Source: Arthrobacter alpinus (GTDB lineage: Bacteria; Actinomycetota; Actinomycetes; Actinomycetales; Micrococcaceae). Taken from it: a stretch of 64,000 nt of DNA. Below the pieces are notes generated by a model that worked only from the letters and a program-made list of their open reading frames with translations, did not search any database and was not told where the DNA came from. The position numbers were made by a program, and so were the translations under genes. Shown piece by piece: positions 56,101 through 64,000 of this stretch (position 1 is its first letter; each line of letters starts with the position of its first letter). The stretch covers positions 2,108,001 to 2,172,000 of the forward strand of contig NZ_FNTV01000001.1 in NCBI RefSeq assembly GCF_900105965.1. Direction: 5' to 3'.

Positions 56101-57566
56101 GAGGGCTCCCTCCGGGTCAATTTTCCTGTAATCTTCCACGCCTTAGAGGCCACGCGGAACGCCTTCGAACCCAGCAACCGCTGCAGTTCTTCCCGGGCAG
56201 CAGCCGCCTCGCGGCCAGCCACCCGGCGCAAATCTTGTTCTCGTTGCAATTCCAGTTCCGCAATGGCCGCCCGCTTCCCCATCGGACTGGCCACCCGCCG
56301 AACGGCATCCGCGTCAGCACTCCAGCTCGTGGCGCCTTCGTAGGATGGTGCCGGCGCAATACTGGCCGGAGCCTGCGAGCGCTCGCCCCCCAGTGCACGT
56401 ACGACGCCGTCCCACCAGTCTTGTGCCTCGGCTCGCCTCTGCTCTCCCAGGCTTTGCAGATGCCCGGCTATCGCCGAGCGTTGCTCCCACGCGGCCAGGG
56501 CCGCGGTCCGGAAGTCACCGTTGAGCAGAGAGGTGACGGGCAGGTTGAACTGCTCAAGTCCCCAGTTGCGGAGGGCGCCGGAGAGCCGGACGTCAGAATA
56601 GTGGTTGGGGCTGAGCGAAACAACCGGGATGCCGGCACCAGTGGCAAAAACTGCCGGATGGTAGCGGGAAGTGACCACCAAGCTGGCGCCAACGGTGATG
56701 GCGGCTGCCTCGGCTGCATCTAGAAGCTCAAGCTGCTCTATGTTCTCGCTATTCATGGCCGCTGCAATCATGCGGTGCGCCCACAGGTCCTGATCCCGAG
56801 ATTCCGTGTCCGCCATATGTGGAATGAACACCACGCCGAGTCCGGAGACAGCCACCAGTTCATCAAGAACCGCGGCGATCTTCGTAAAGTACTCCTCCGC
56901 AGGCAAGGACCCGGTGCCGGGCGAGAAGGTGACGGCCATGTACGGCGCACGTCCGCCGTCGGCCATGGGATTGGCGAAGAAGGCGGCATCATCCAGGCCA
57001 GCCACCAACTGCTTCTGCGGCAGCCCGCCGTCGCGCGCCAGCTGGTGCGATGCGCTTTCCCTGACACCCACCAATTGGGCCGATTCCAACAGGGATTGCA
57101 ACACGAGCCCGTCACTGGCTGTCAGTGTTGGGCCCAGGGTCTGTCCGGAAATGACCAGCGGTTTCTTGAAGTGCGCAGCCACCACACCCACGGCGGCACG
57201 CTCGTAGAGCAGCCACCCGTAGCTTGAGTTCATATTGCCCCCGCCGCAGATCAACACGGCGTCGGAACCTTCAATCAGGCGGATCAGGTCCCACACCTGG
57301 TCTTCCGGCGGCAGCGCTCCCCGCTCCCCCTGCAGGACCCGGGAAATCTCATCCAAATACGTTTCACGTTCCAGCGGCGGCCACGGGAAGGTAATGGTGG
57401 GTGCGGACGCAGTTCCGTACAGTTCCCTGGACTGGGCCGGATTGCGGGAAAGCATGACAACGTCAATGCCCCGGCTACCCAGCTCTTGGGCCGCTGCATG
57501 GCCCATGGCCTCGTCACCAACATGGTAAACGTGCTGGCCAATGTCGGCCAAGACTACTACCTTCAA
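56097..57566 (-). CDS. Polysaccharide pyruvyl transferase family protein with C-terminal helical tail
   Basis: A 489-residue protein. VLADIGQHVYHVGDEAMGHA, LICGGGNMNSSYGWLLYERA, VISGQTLGPTLT and VTSRYHPAVFATGAGIPVV are PF04230 signatures. After about residue 400 a long hydrophilic, helical tail (AIAELELQREQDLRRVAGRE) follows, possibly a coiled coil. This second pyruvyltransferase is distinct from 39533-40756. An 18-base palindrome lies just upstream. The substrate is unknown. Confidence 0.85.
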   Translation of the reverse strand: MKVVVLADIGQHVYHVGDEAMGHAAAQELGSRGIDVVMLSRNPAQSRELYGTASAPTITFPWPPLERETYLDEISRVLQGERGALPPEDQVWDLIRLIEGSDAVLICGGGNMNSSYGWLLYERAAVGVVAAHFKKPLVISGQTLGPTLTASDGLVLQSLLESAQLVGVRESASHQLARDGGLPQKQLVAGLDDAAFFANPMADGGRAPYMAVTFSPGTGSLPAEEYFTKIAAVLDELVAVSGLGVVFIPHMADTESRDQDLWAHRMIAAAMNSENIEQLELLDAAEAAAITVGASLVVTSRYHPAVFATGAGIPVVSLSPNHYSDVRLSGALRNWGLEQFNLPVTSLLNGDFRTAALAAWEQRSAIAGHLQSLGEQRRAEAQDWWDGVVRALGGERSQAPASIAPAPSYEGATSWSADADAVRRVASPMGKRAAIAELELQREQDLRRVAGREAAAAREELQRLLGSKAFRVASKAWKITGKLTRREPS

Positions 57567-57593
57567 GCTTTTGCTCCCTATCCCTGCGCTTCA

Positions 57594-57611
57594 AATGGTG
57601 CATGCACCATT
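57594..57611. promoter_or_regulatory. 18-base palindrome upstream of the pyruvyltransferase operon
   Basis: AATGGTGCATGCACCATT is a perfect palindrome, 28-45 bases before the start at 57566. The size and position fit a dimeric repressor operator. The core ATGGTGCA also occurs in the arms of the hairpin at 1782-1816. Confidence 0.5.
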
Positions 57612-57787
57612 GACCTCACAACCACCAATTATCCCAAGCTTTGGTGGGCCGCATCACCACTACAGTAGCGGCCCGCCAGAATGACGCCGGAATGCGAGTA
57701 ATTGTCCGCATAAAGAGGGTGTCACACCGGAGATGTCCAGTGCCAGCCACGCTAGGCCCGGACACTTGTGCGTCCTAGCATCATTGC

Positions 57788-57934
57788 ATGGATACAAACC
57801 AGCTTAACTTTGAACGTGTATGGCACGGCAGTCACAGACGCCAGCGGACCCTCGTGTGGCCCACATATGTTGCGGAACTGATTTTTGCCGTCTTCATCGG
57901 AGTCTTATTGGTCCTGGGAGTGACCGGGATCTAG
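57788..57934 (+). CDS. Small single-pass membrane protein, 48 residues
   Basis: ATG 57788 opens a 48-codon frame: MDTNQLNFERVWHGSHRRQR followed by TLVWPTYVAELIFAVFIGVL and LVLGVTGI. One membrane helix and a basic N-terminal part. No Shine-Dalgarno is evident, so the call is moderate. It is similar in size to the small proteins at 16168 and 26266 but not obviously homologous. Confidence 0.45.
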   Translation: MDTNQLNFERVWHGSHRRQRTLVWPTYVAELIFAVFIGVLLVLGVTGI

Positions 57935-58029
57935 CACCGTAGCCTGAATTTGAGGCTGAATTTGCCGGCTTGGACTAGTGCCTTATCCGCACCAGAGCCA
58001 GCGGCCCCCCACCGCCGAGGGGGCCAATT

Positions 58030-58049
58030 GTGTAACGTTCGTGTAACGT
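58030..58049. promoter_or_regulatory. 11-base-spaced direct repeat GTGTAACGT
   Basis: GTGTAACGT occurs at 58030-58038 and 58041-58049. Eleven-base spacing is typical of OmpR-type regulators, and GTAAC direct repeats resemble MtrA-type sites ahead of cell-wall hydrolase genes in actinobacteria. The secreted-protein gene starts 195 bases downstream. The MtrA link is inference. Confidence 0.45.
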
Positions 58050-58244
58050 GTAGTGGAGTGGTTTGGCGCTGTTCGCAACTTCTGGGGAGAAACCGAACAG
58101 CAATTTGGCCTTATAGGGCCCCAACCACATCGTGTCTCATATGCATTGGCACCACCTGGTGCCATTGCATTTTTTGTGGCCTCAGCCCGTTAATCCGGGC
58201 GCCACATAAGACAATGTCCCCTACAGAATTTTGTTCATATTTCT

Positions 58245-59363
58245 ATGAAATATCTTACCCACCTAATAATTCTCGGCGTCGTTTTGGCCCTTGGCGGAGC
58301 CATAGCCATTTCGGTCACCGGCGCTTCATCAGTCAACGCAGCATCCAACACATATTCTTGCCAGCAGCGGCCCAATCACGACAAGTGCTCTCCCTCAAAG
58401 AAGACTTGGAAGCCGTCTCCTGCGGCTAAGGCCACGGCCACTGCTAAAGCGACGCCTACCAAAACGGCGACGCCTACAAAGGCACCGGCTCCAACTGCTG
58501 CTCCAGTAGCTCCCGCAGCTCCTGTTGTAGCCGCACCAGCACCTGCTCCTGCACCCGTGCAGGCAGCACCCGTGGTGAACGCCGGCGGTTCCGGTGCATC
58601 TTCATACCCGATGCACACCAACATTGTCAGCACCACGTTCTGGGTTGGCGAAATCTTCAATGCCTCCCTCGCTGATGGCTCTCAGGTTTGCTCCACCTAT
58701 GACGGCCAGTGGGCTTTCTCCCACACGGGCGTCAACCTGGGCACCACTCCTGATTCCGCAGACGGTTGCCCCGGCAGCATCTACGGAGGCTGCGATGGAG
58801 TGAGCACCGGTACCGGCACCAACTTCGCGTGCAAGACCGAAAAGCGCGACGCTTCCAATGGTTTCTTCCCGAAGAGCCAGCCCACACCGCTTCAAAACCC
58901 GTTCTACCTGGACCTGCCGTACGACGACGTCAACGACAGCACCGCGTTCAAGGAACGTTGCCAGGTAATCCCGTGGGCTGCAGCGGACAACGCTGCCACG
59001 GGCGTAAACCACTGTGCCGACTCGAACTACAGCTACATGAAGAACAGCTGGGTTAAGATCACCGGCCCCAACGGCAACACCTGCTACGGCCAGATCGAAG
59101 ACGCCGGACCGTCTTCCGGTTCCCTGTACCACGATTCCAACTTTGTCTTTGGAAGCAATGATGCCCGCCCGGCGAACACCCAGTTCTCCGGTGACTCGAG
59201 CCAGGGTGCAGGCATGGATGTTTCCCCTGCCCTCAACGGCTGCTTGGGCTTTGCCTCTCTTGATGGCGATTCCGATCATGTTTCATGGCAGTTTGTGGAC
59301 AAGGCCAGCGTTCCGGCCGGTCCTTGGCTGAACGTTGTCACAACCTCCGGTGTGAACTGGTAG
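58245..59363 (+). CDS. Secreted protein with Pro/Ala/Thr linker and a C-terminal cysteine-rich domain
   Basis: A 372-residue protein. Signal peptide (LTHLIILGVVLALGGAIAIS), a short cysteine-containing segment (YSCQQRPNHDKCSPSKKTW), a low-complexity linker (KATATAKATPTKTATPTKAP) and a C-terminal domain of about 230 residues with eight cysteines. It includes GNTCYGQIEDAGP, FVFGSNDARPAN and GAGMDVSPALNGCLGF. The D-V-S-P-A-L pattern recalls double-psi beta-barrel (RlpA/expansin-like) domains, but I cannot confirm the family. The gene 63754-64000 is a clear paralogue. A wall- or glycan-binding role is likely. Confidence 0.75.
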   Translation: MKYLTHLIILGVVLALGGAIAISVTGASSVNAASNTYSCQQRPNHDKCSPSKKTWKPSPAAKATATAKATPTKTATPTKAPAPTAAPVAPAAPVVAAPAPAPAPVQAAPVVNAGGSGASSYPMHTNIVSTTFWVGEIFNASLADGSQVCSTYDGQWAFSHTGVNLGTTPDSADGCPGSIYGGCDGVSTGTGTNFACKTEKRDASNGFFPKSQPTPLQNPFYLDLPYDDVNDSTAFKERCQVIPWAAADNAATGVNHCADSNYSYMKNSWVKITGPNGNTCYGQIEDAGPSSGSLYHDSNFVFGSNDARPANTQFSGDSSQGAGMDVSPALNGCLGFASLDGDSDHVSWQFVDKASVPAGPWLNVVTTSGVNW

Positions 59364-59384
59364 TCACGGCAACACTTCACTCGT

Positions 59385-59437
59385 AAAACCCCAATGGGCG
59401 CGTGGAAATTTTTCACGCACCCATTGGGGTTTTGCTT
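59385..59437. terminator. Bidirectional terminator
   Basis: AAAACCCCAATGGG pairs with CCCATTGGGGTTTT, with an inner GCGTG/CACGC pair around GAAATTTTT, followed by GCTTTT. It separates the convergent genes for the secreted protein and the GT2 synthase. Confidence 0.9.
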
Positions 59438-60822
59438 TTAAGACTGTCCGTGACTGTGATCCCCGGCGGTACGCTCTGTGCCCGCCGTTGGGGGCTAACC
59501 CAAACACCCGTTGATTTTGATGAGAAAGCTTTCGGCAGCGCCCGCAAACAGATGTAGGCGTCCACTATCCGCATGAAGGGGAAGAAGGGCGCCATGAGCA
59601 AGTACAGGGGTTTCCGAACAGAGATAGTTGCCAATAGGGTCAGGATGAAATCCGGTATGAATACCCCAATCAGCAGATCCTGGGGACGTAGCAGCCCTGA
59701 CAGAAACACCACTTCCGGCGATAGATCGCCTTGGCTCACCATCAACGCACTGACCATGGACAACAAAAAGAGTGGAATCAAGAAAACAAAGAAGATGCTG
59801 CTGAACACCAGTTCCAGAATGTGCAGTCCCATCACCAGCCAAAAGCGGCTAAAGCGCACCTTGTGGCGGCGTACCGTCTGCCAGAAACCAAGGATCCACC
59901 TGTGAACCTGCTTGCTGTAGTCAGTGAAAGTGTCCGGGTCTTGGGTGTATGCAATAGCCGCCTGCGGATGAAAGGCAATCCTGCCCAGCTGTTTCGCATG
60001 GATTTCAAAGGTCATGTTGAAGTCCTCAATGACCAGGCCGGGGGCCAGGATGTTGATATGCCGCAACGCGCTGGTGCGGTACATGCTGGCAAATCCGGGA
60101 ACTATGGACACCACGTTGGCCGCACGCGCCGCCTGCCCGTACTTGAGCATCAGCTGCACTGCCACATAGAGCCGTTCACGGTAATAGACCAAAAACCGTC
60201 CAAACCAGGTGGGCGCTGGCGGATCCATGATGGACTTTGCCCGCCCGGCCACTGCCGCCACCTCTGGATCGTCAAAGAGTGGCAGGCCGGTTTCCAAATA
60301 GTCGGCCGCGGGCTGTGTGTCGGCATCGAGCAGCATTACCGCGTCAAACCGGTCACAGAGCTTGAAGTGTTCTATCCCGGCGGCCAATGCGCCAGCCTTG
60401 CCCCTGTTGGGGTCAAGTTCAAGTACATTGACTCCCACTCCCCTGGCAATGGCTGCTGTGGCGTCGGTGGATTTGTCGGAGATGATGTGAATATTCTTGT
60501 GCGGGACAAGCATGGAAACTGTCCGGATGGTATCGCTGATGACCAGCGCCTCATTGTGGGCTGCAATGATGACAGCCACCCGTGAGGGTACTATTCGCGG
60601 CGTGGTGGCCCGGTGCATGGGCCCGGCGTTCTGAGCCCAACGTTCCAGTATTTTGTGCCGATCTTTCTCATGTTCTCCCCGGCGGAATGGCATTCGGGCC
60701 AGAACCATTCCCAGCCAATCGGCCACCCCTGTTGACCTTTCCAGACCGGCCCGCAACAACCCCACGCTGGACCAGAAAATTGTACTGACGCCAAGAACCA
60801 GGATTATGTAAAAAATGATCAC
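59413..60822 (-). CDS. Processive glycosyltransferase family 2 (poly-GlcNAc synthase-like)
   Basis: A 469-residue membrane enzyme. An N-terminal helix, then a GT-A domain with VAVIIAAHNEALVISDTIRT, MLLDADTQPAADYLE, VIEDFNMTFEI and QVHRWILGFW, followed by several membrane segments (LELVFSSIFFVFLIPLFLL). The D, DxD, ED and QxxRW motifs place it with processive synthases such as IcaA/PgaC and chitin/hyaluronan synthases. The gene overlaps the deacetylase-like gene by four bases. With that protein and the GH18-like hydrolase it resembles a split poly-GlcNAc system. The product is inferred. Confidence 0.85.
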   Translation of the reverse strand: MIIFYIILVLGVSTIFWSSVGLLRAGLERSTGVADWLGMVLARMPFRRGEHEKDRHKILERWAQNAGPMHRATTPRIVPSRVAVIIAAHNEALVISDTIRTVSMLVPHKNIHIISDKSTDATAAIARGVGVNVLELDPNRGKAGALAAGIEHFKLCDRFDAVMLLDADTQPAADYLETGLPLFDDPEVAAVAGRAKSIMDPPAPTWFGRFLVYYRERLYVAVQLMLKYGQAARAANVVSIVPGFASMYRTSALRHINILAPGLVIEDFNMTFEIHAKQLGRIAFHPQAAIAYTQDPDTFTDYSKQVHRWILGFWQTVRRHKVRFSRFWLVMGLHILELVFSSIFFVFLIPLFLLSMVSALMVSQGDLSPEVVFLSGLLRPQDLLIGVFIPDFILTLLATISVRKPLYLLMAPFFPFMRIVDAYICLRALPKAFSSKSTGVWVSPQRRAQSVPPGITVTDSLKSKTPMGA

Positions 60823-62249
60823 TGGGCGATCTCCCCTGTCGTGTCATACATTGTGTAGTCATCGGTGACGATCACTCCATTGGAAAAGAGATTGAAGCCA
60901 AAGCTCAGCGCCACGGCCCCTTCCGGGACTGGCGGGGTCACCCATGAGTAGCGAATCGGGTCCACGCCGGCCGGATAGTAGGGGCTGGCCGTCCAGTACG
61001 TCCACTTGCCCACCTTGTCCCGAACGTAGAGTTCAATCTGCGTCCGCTCAGTGGAAGTCAACGATGCGCCGAGGGTGTAAGTGTGCCCAACAATGACGCT
61101 GGGTGCACATTCACCCAAGTCCAGTGTCGGCAAAACCTTTGCATCACCTGACTCATAATCTGTCACCTGCAAATTTGCTCCAGTACTCCCGGTGGGGGCA
61201 GGTGCGAGCTTACTAAACCACGGCGTGTTCTTTCCGTAGGAGGAAGACTGCCAGCACTGGGGCAGATTCCAGGCTCCTGGCGTTTCCAGATCAGGATTTT
61301 GCAGCGCATTCACCCCCGGAGGTGCCGGAGCCTTCACGGGGCCGGCAACTACGGCACCCGCCTTTTTCCCGATCATTTCGTGCACCGTGCGAACTGATGT
61401 GCCATGGGCCGTACGGTCGCCCAACCAGGCGCAAAACGCCTCAAACACCTCTGCGTTGATGGGCTGTTTGTCGGGGCTGTCCTCCGTGACACCAAATACC
61501 AGCTGAAGCCAACTTCCCGTTGCCTCGCTGTCAGTGACGGCGGCCTGTAGATCGGCCAGTGACCACCGCCCGTCAATGTTCGCCGTGGCCCGGGTTGCAA
61601 ACACATCCTGTGGAATGACGGTCTCGGCGGCGGCACAACCATCACAGCCAAATTTTCCCAACACTGTTCCGGTACTGCGGGCACTGTTGTAGCCGCACTC
61701 CATCACAATCTTTTGGGCTTCCGGGGTGACTTTCCCAAACGGGTAAGAGAATGAGCTGACCTTGAATCCCCACTCATTCAAGTTGACCCGGTCATCGCAC
61801 ACTTGGCGTTTGGCTTCATCCGCACCCACCACGGACAAATCGGCCAAGGTGACTGTGTGCCCGCCTATTTCCTGGCCAGCGTTGGCGAGTTCCTGAAGGT
61901 CGTTCCGGCTCATGTAGCCGTCTGCACCAACAAACCCGCTGTTGATAAAGAACGTCCCGTGCAGCCCATATTTGATGACTGTTCGCGCTTGTGTCATTTG
62001 CGCAGCCGTTCCGGAATCAAAGGTCAGACTGACGTTTGACAGAGTTGGCGGCCTCGTCACGATGGGGGCCGGGGCCTGCGGCTGTGCGTTGGAGGGTTCG
62101 GGATCGTCGGAGGCCGTCAGCGCTACGGCACCTGCAAAGCAGAGCATGATCGCAATGAGTGCGGCTATGGGCAAGGGACTCTTGCGCTTGGATGGCTTGG
62201 CTCGCCCAGCGCCATGTTTCGTGCTGCCACTTTCAACTCTTGGATCCAC
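60819..62249 (-). CDS. Polysaccharide deacetylase homologue lacking metal and catalytic residues
   Basis: A 476-residue protein with an N-terminal membrane segment (LPIAALIAIMLCFAGAVALT). The NodB-like domain is homologous to 12379-14265, but motif 1 reads LTFDSGTAAQ (Asp78 kept, metal-binding Asp replaced by Ser79), motif 2 reads GGHTVTLADL (second His is Leu135), and the late FHHI of the paralogue is LVFGVTE. Metal binding should be lost. One jelly-roll-like repeat follows (QNPDLETPGAWNLPQCWQ), ending in DDYTMYDTTGEIAQ. It probably binds, rather than deacetylates, a glycan. It is coupled to the synthase gene. Confidence 0.85.
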   Translation of the reverse strand: MDPRVESGSTKHGAGRAKPSKRKSPLPIAALIAIMLCFAGAVALTASDDPEPSNAQPQAPAPIVTRPPTLSNVSLTFDSGTAAQMTQARTVIKYGLHGTFFINSGFVGADGYMSRNDLQELANAGQEIGGHTVTLADLSVVGADEAKRQVCDDRVNLNEWGFKVSSFSYPFGKVTPEAQKIVMECGYNSARSTGTVLGKFGCDGCAAAETVIPQDVFATRATANIDGRWSLADLQAAVTDSEATGSWLQLVFGVTEDSPDKQPINAEVFEAFCAWLGDRTAHGTSVRTVHEMIGKKAGAVVAGPVKAPAPPGVNALQNPDLETPGAWNLPQCWQSSSYGKNTPWFSKLAPAPTGSTGANLQVTDYESGDAKVLPTLDLGECAPSVIVGHTYTLGASLTSTERTQIELYVRDKVGKWTYWTASPYYPAGVDPIRYSWVTPPVPEGAVALSFGFNLFSNGVIVTDDYTMYDTTGEIAQ

Positions 62250-62650
62250 CTTAGCCCCCGGTTATCTTTCCCTGATTTTCTTCGCCGACTGCCTCCTGAC
62301 GAACCGTTGGCCCGTGTATGCAATCTACGCATTGACTTGTGAGACCTGCCTCGGTGCATCCAATGGATTCACCGAATAATTCAGTCTATGAAGCCGTTAT
62401 GCGCCGAACACGAGTAAGTACTACCTGTTTTTTCCCGCAAATGAACCCTCCGATGTCCGTAACACGTTCGATTACCCGCATAACTACTTGTCCAGGCGCA
62501 TTTCCACACTCAGTAATTACATATTGTGAAACAGGCAGGGAACGCACCCCGCAGACCGCTACAATTGCGTAGGCCTCGGACGGTTTTACGATTTGAGACT
62601 GGGAATCAGGCGCAAACACGCAGGCCACAGCTGAGACCTTAGGAGACGCA
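62250..62650. other. 401-base divergent promoter region
   Basis: Between the deacetylase-like gene (minus) and the GH18-like gene (plus). An antisense frame covers part of it, but has no family features. Otherwise nothing specific was recognised. Confidence 0.4.
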
Positions 62651-63748
62651 TTGACAAGCGGAAAGCATCTCCGGGGTCCATCATTGGCTCCGAACGTGCG
62701 GCGTATTGTGGCTGTGATCAGCTTTCTGCTTATCGCAGTGCTGGTGGTTGCCGGAATTTTTGTTTGGCGAAACCGGGCCATAGAAACAAAACCTTGGTTT
62801 GGCGGTTACGTTGATGTCACCTTGGCGCCGGCTCTCGCCTTCGAGACGCCAACATCCAAACACACCAAGAACGTATTGCTTTCTTTCATCGTGGCGGATC
62901 CTGCCAATCCGTGCGTACCCCATTGGGGTACGCACTACAGCCTTGACCAGGCAGGCACATCTCTCGATCTGGATGCCAAGATCGAAAAACTACGCGAGAA
63001 CGGCGGCCACGCAGCCATATCCTTTGGTGGAGCTGCCAGCACGGAACTTGCCACATCCTGCACTGACCTCCCAACCCTGCAAAACGCCTACCAAAGCGTA
63101 ATCGAGCGTTACGAGGTCTCCACTGTGGACTTTGATATTGAGGGCGAAAATCTTCTGGATTCGGTTGCCGGCGAACGGCGGGCCCAGGCAGTGGCCCAGG
63201 TGCAAAAAGACCGCGCCGATCGGGGCAAGCCGTTGGATGTCTGGCTCACCCTGCCGGTCTCTCCTCGTGGCCTCACCGATGATGGCGTGGCCGAGATTGA
63301 ACAAATGCTCAGCAAGGGAGTGGATCTGGCAGGGGTGAACATCATGACCATGAACTACGGGGCCAGCCGGGTTCAGGGTCAGAGCATGCTTGAGGCGTCC
63401 GAGGCTGCTGCCGTTGCGGCGCACTCACAAGTGGGCATCATCTACCAGCGTGCCGGATTTGCGCTGGACGATGCGGCGGCGTGGGCCAAAATCGGTTTGA
63501 CGCCCATGATTGGAATCAACGAAATTACCACTGACGTTTTCGATGTGCAGGATGCCATCCAATTCGCGGAATTTGCCCGATCCAAAAACGTTGGGCGAAT
63601 GTCCCAGTGGTCCAACAACCGGGACACCCAGTGCACCACGGAAAGCCTGAACCCCGCCATCGCCCCACACACCTGCAGTGGAGTCAGTCAGGACAACGGG
63701 GATTTCAGCAACATCCTTGGTGAACCATTCACGGGCCGGTTCAGGTAA
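62651..63748 (+). CDS. GH18-like glycoside hydrolase, membrane-anchored or secreted
   Basis: A 365-residue protein from TTG 62651, with AGGAG five bases upstream. An N-terminal membrane anchor (RRIVAVISFLLIAVLVVAGI) precedes a TIM-barrel-type domain. The active-site strand is STVDFDIEGE, with Asp160, Asp162 and the catalytic Glu164 of the GH18 D-x-D-x-E pattern (its first Asp is Ser157). GGHAAISFGGAAS is the GH18 substrate-assisting strand. VNIMTMNYGAS and MSQWSNNRD also fit. It should cut beta-1,4-GlcNAc polymers; action on the product of the neighbouring synthase is inference. It runs towards the paralogue at the window edge. Confidence 0.85.
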   Translation: MTSGKHLRGPSLAPNVRRIVAVISFLLIAVLVVAGIFVWRNRAIETKPWFGGYVDVTLAPALAFETPTSKHTKNVLLSFIVADPANPCVPHWGTHYSLDQAGTSLDLDAKIEKLRENGGHAAISFGGAASTELATSCTDLPTLQNAYQSVIERYEVSTVDFDIEGENLLDSVAGERRAQAVAQVQKDRADRGKPLDVWLTLPVSPRGLTDDGVAEIEQMLSKGVDLAGVNIMTMNYGASRVQGQSMLEASEAAAVAAHSQVGIIYQRAGFALDDAAAWAKIGLTPMIGINEITTDVFDVQDAIQFAEFARSKNVGRMSQWSNNRDTQCTTESLNPAIAPHTCSGVSQDNGDFSNILGEPFTGRFR

Positions 63749-63753
63749 GGCGT

Positions 63754-64000
63754 TTAGTTGTTTACCTGACTGGTGGTTACAGTGGTCCGCCAAGGCCCTG
63801 CAGGCACATCAGCTTCATCCACAAACTGCCAGCTGAGCCTGTCATCTTCGCCGTCCAGCTCACTGAAGCCAAGGCACCCGTTGATGGCCGGTGAAACATC
63901 CATTCCTGCACCGTTGAAGTTCTTGTTGACCGGCCGGGCATCATTGGAGCCAAAAACATACTCGGCGTCATGATATTGTCCCGGGCCGGCGTCTTCTATC
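63754..64000 (-). CDS. Secreted protein, C-terminal part (paralogue of 58245-59363, cut by window edge)
   Basis: The minus strand has an open frame from the right edge to a TAA at 63754, about 82 codons. It reads IEDAGPGQYHDAEYVFGSND, ARPVNKNFNGAGMDVSPAIN, GCLGFSELDGEDDRLSWQFV, and ends PWRTTVTTSQVNN. This matches the C-terminus of 58245-59363 nearly residue for residue, so it is the last part of a second copy. Convergent with the GH18-like gene. Confidence 0.85.
   Translation of the reverse strand, partial: IEDAGPGQYHDAEYVFGSNDARPVNKNFNGAGMDVSPAINGCLGFSELDGEDDRLSWQFVDEADVPAGPWRTTVTTSQVNN

Noticed and set aside
59731..60585. Long plus-strand frame opposite the GT2 synthase
   Set aside because: Antisense shadow; the minus strand carries all GT2 motifs.
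62386..62781. Minus-strand frame overlapping the start of the GH18-like gene
   Set aside because: Overlaps a better gene, no family features.
1..64000. CRISPR arrays, rRNA, tRNA genes
   Set aside because: No regularly spaced repeats, no rRNA-like segments and no cloverleaf with a CCA-type end were noticed; a tRNAscan and CRISPR search would settle it.

Overview
The window looks like a chromosomal segment of a high-GC Gram-positive bacterium of the order Micrococcales, most likely Arthrobacter or a close relative (family Micrococcaceae). The grounds are the codon bias, frequent GTG and TTG starts, DUF2505, actinobacterial GalU and SufS/SufU types, LAXTG-like surface anchors and the degraded actinobacterial insertion sequences. 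No rRNA, tRNA, CRISPR array or phage genes were seen. The EPS core (about 30.2-31.7 kb and 38-45.5 kb) is visibly more AT-rich than the rest.

Positions 1-25.7 kb: the N-terminal part of mfd and a DUF2505 gene, then three minus-strand operons. Each combines an ER-type (SipW-like, Ser/His) signal peptidase, small TasA/camelysin-like proteins with a SipW-cognate signal peptide ending in A-W-T/N, and a larger surface protein. Operon 1 is 1905-5967, operon 2 is 7939-11863 and operon 3 is 17287-20964. Operons 1 and 3 share gene order, so they are probably an old duplication; operon 2 carries a choice-of-anchor G protein and a LATTG-anchored protein. Two paralogous membrane histidine kinases (6257-7942 and 23727-25442), one OmpR-type response regulator (16364-17173) and an HPt-like protein without its phospho-accepting histidine (25685-26053) lie among them. 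An active-looking secreted polysaccharide deacetylase, an SLH-domain surface protein, galU and nhaA fill the rest.

Positions 26-53 kb: an exopolysaccharide locus. It holds VanZ-like protein, LMW protein tyrosine phosphatase, manC, a frameshifted polymerase (wzy-like, broken at a G8 run), an OafA-type acyltransferase with an SGNH domain, a nest of dead insertion sequences (ISL3 interrupted by an element containing an IS481-like remnant, followed by an IS110 tail), a flippase (wzx-like), a pyruvyltransferase and four GT4 glycosyltransferases on the minus strand. On the plus strand follow a BY-kinase, a polyprenyl glycosylphosphotransferase, UDP-glucose dehydrogenase, a DUF4012 protein and a LASTG-anchored protein.

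Positions 53-64 kb: sufU-sufS, then a GT2 and pyruvyltransferase pair, then a compact locus with a processive GT2 synthase, a deacetylase homologue that has lost its metal-binding residues, and a GH18-like hydrolase. That locus is flanked by two paralogous secreted proteins of unknown function; the second runs off the right edge.

Overall the window reads as a cell-surface and biofilm-matrix island: protein fibres exported by dedicated signal peptidases, sortase-type anchors, two exopolysaccharide loci, and a dispersed phosphorelay that may control them.
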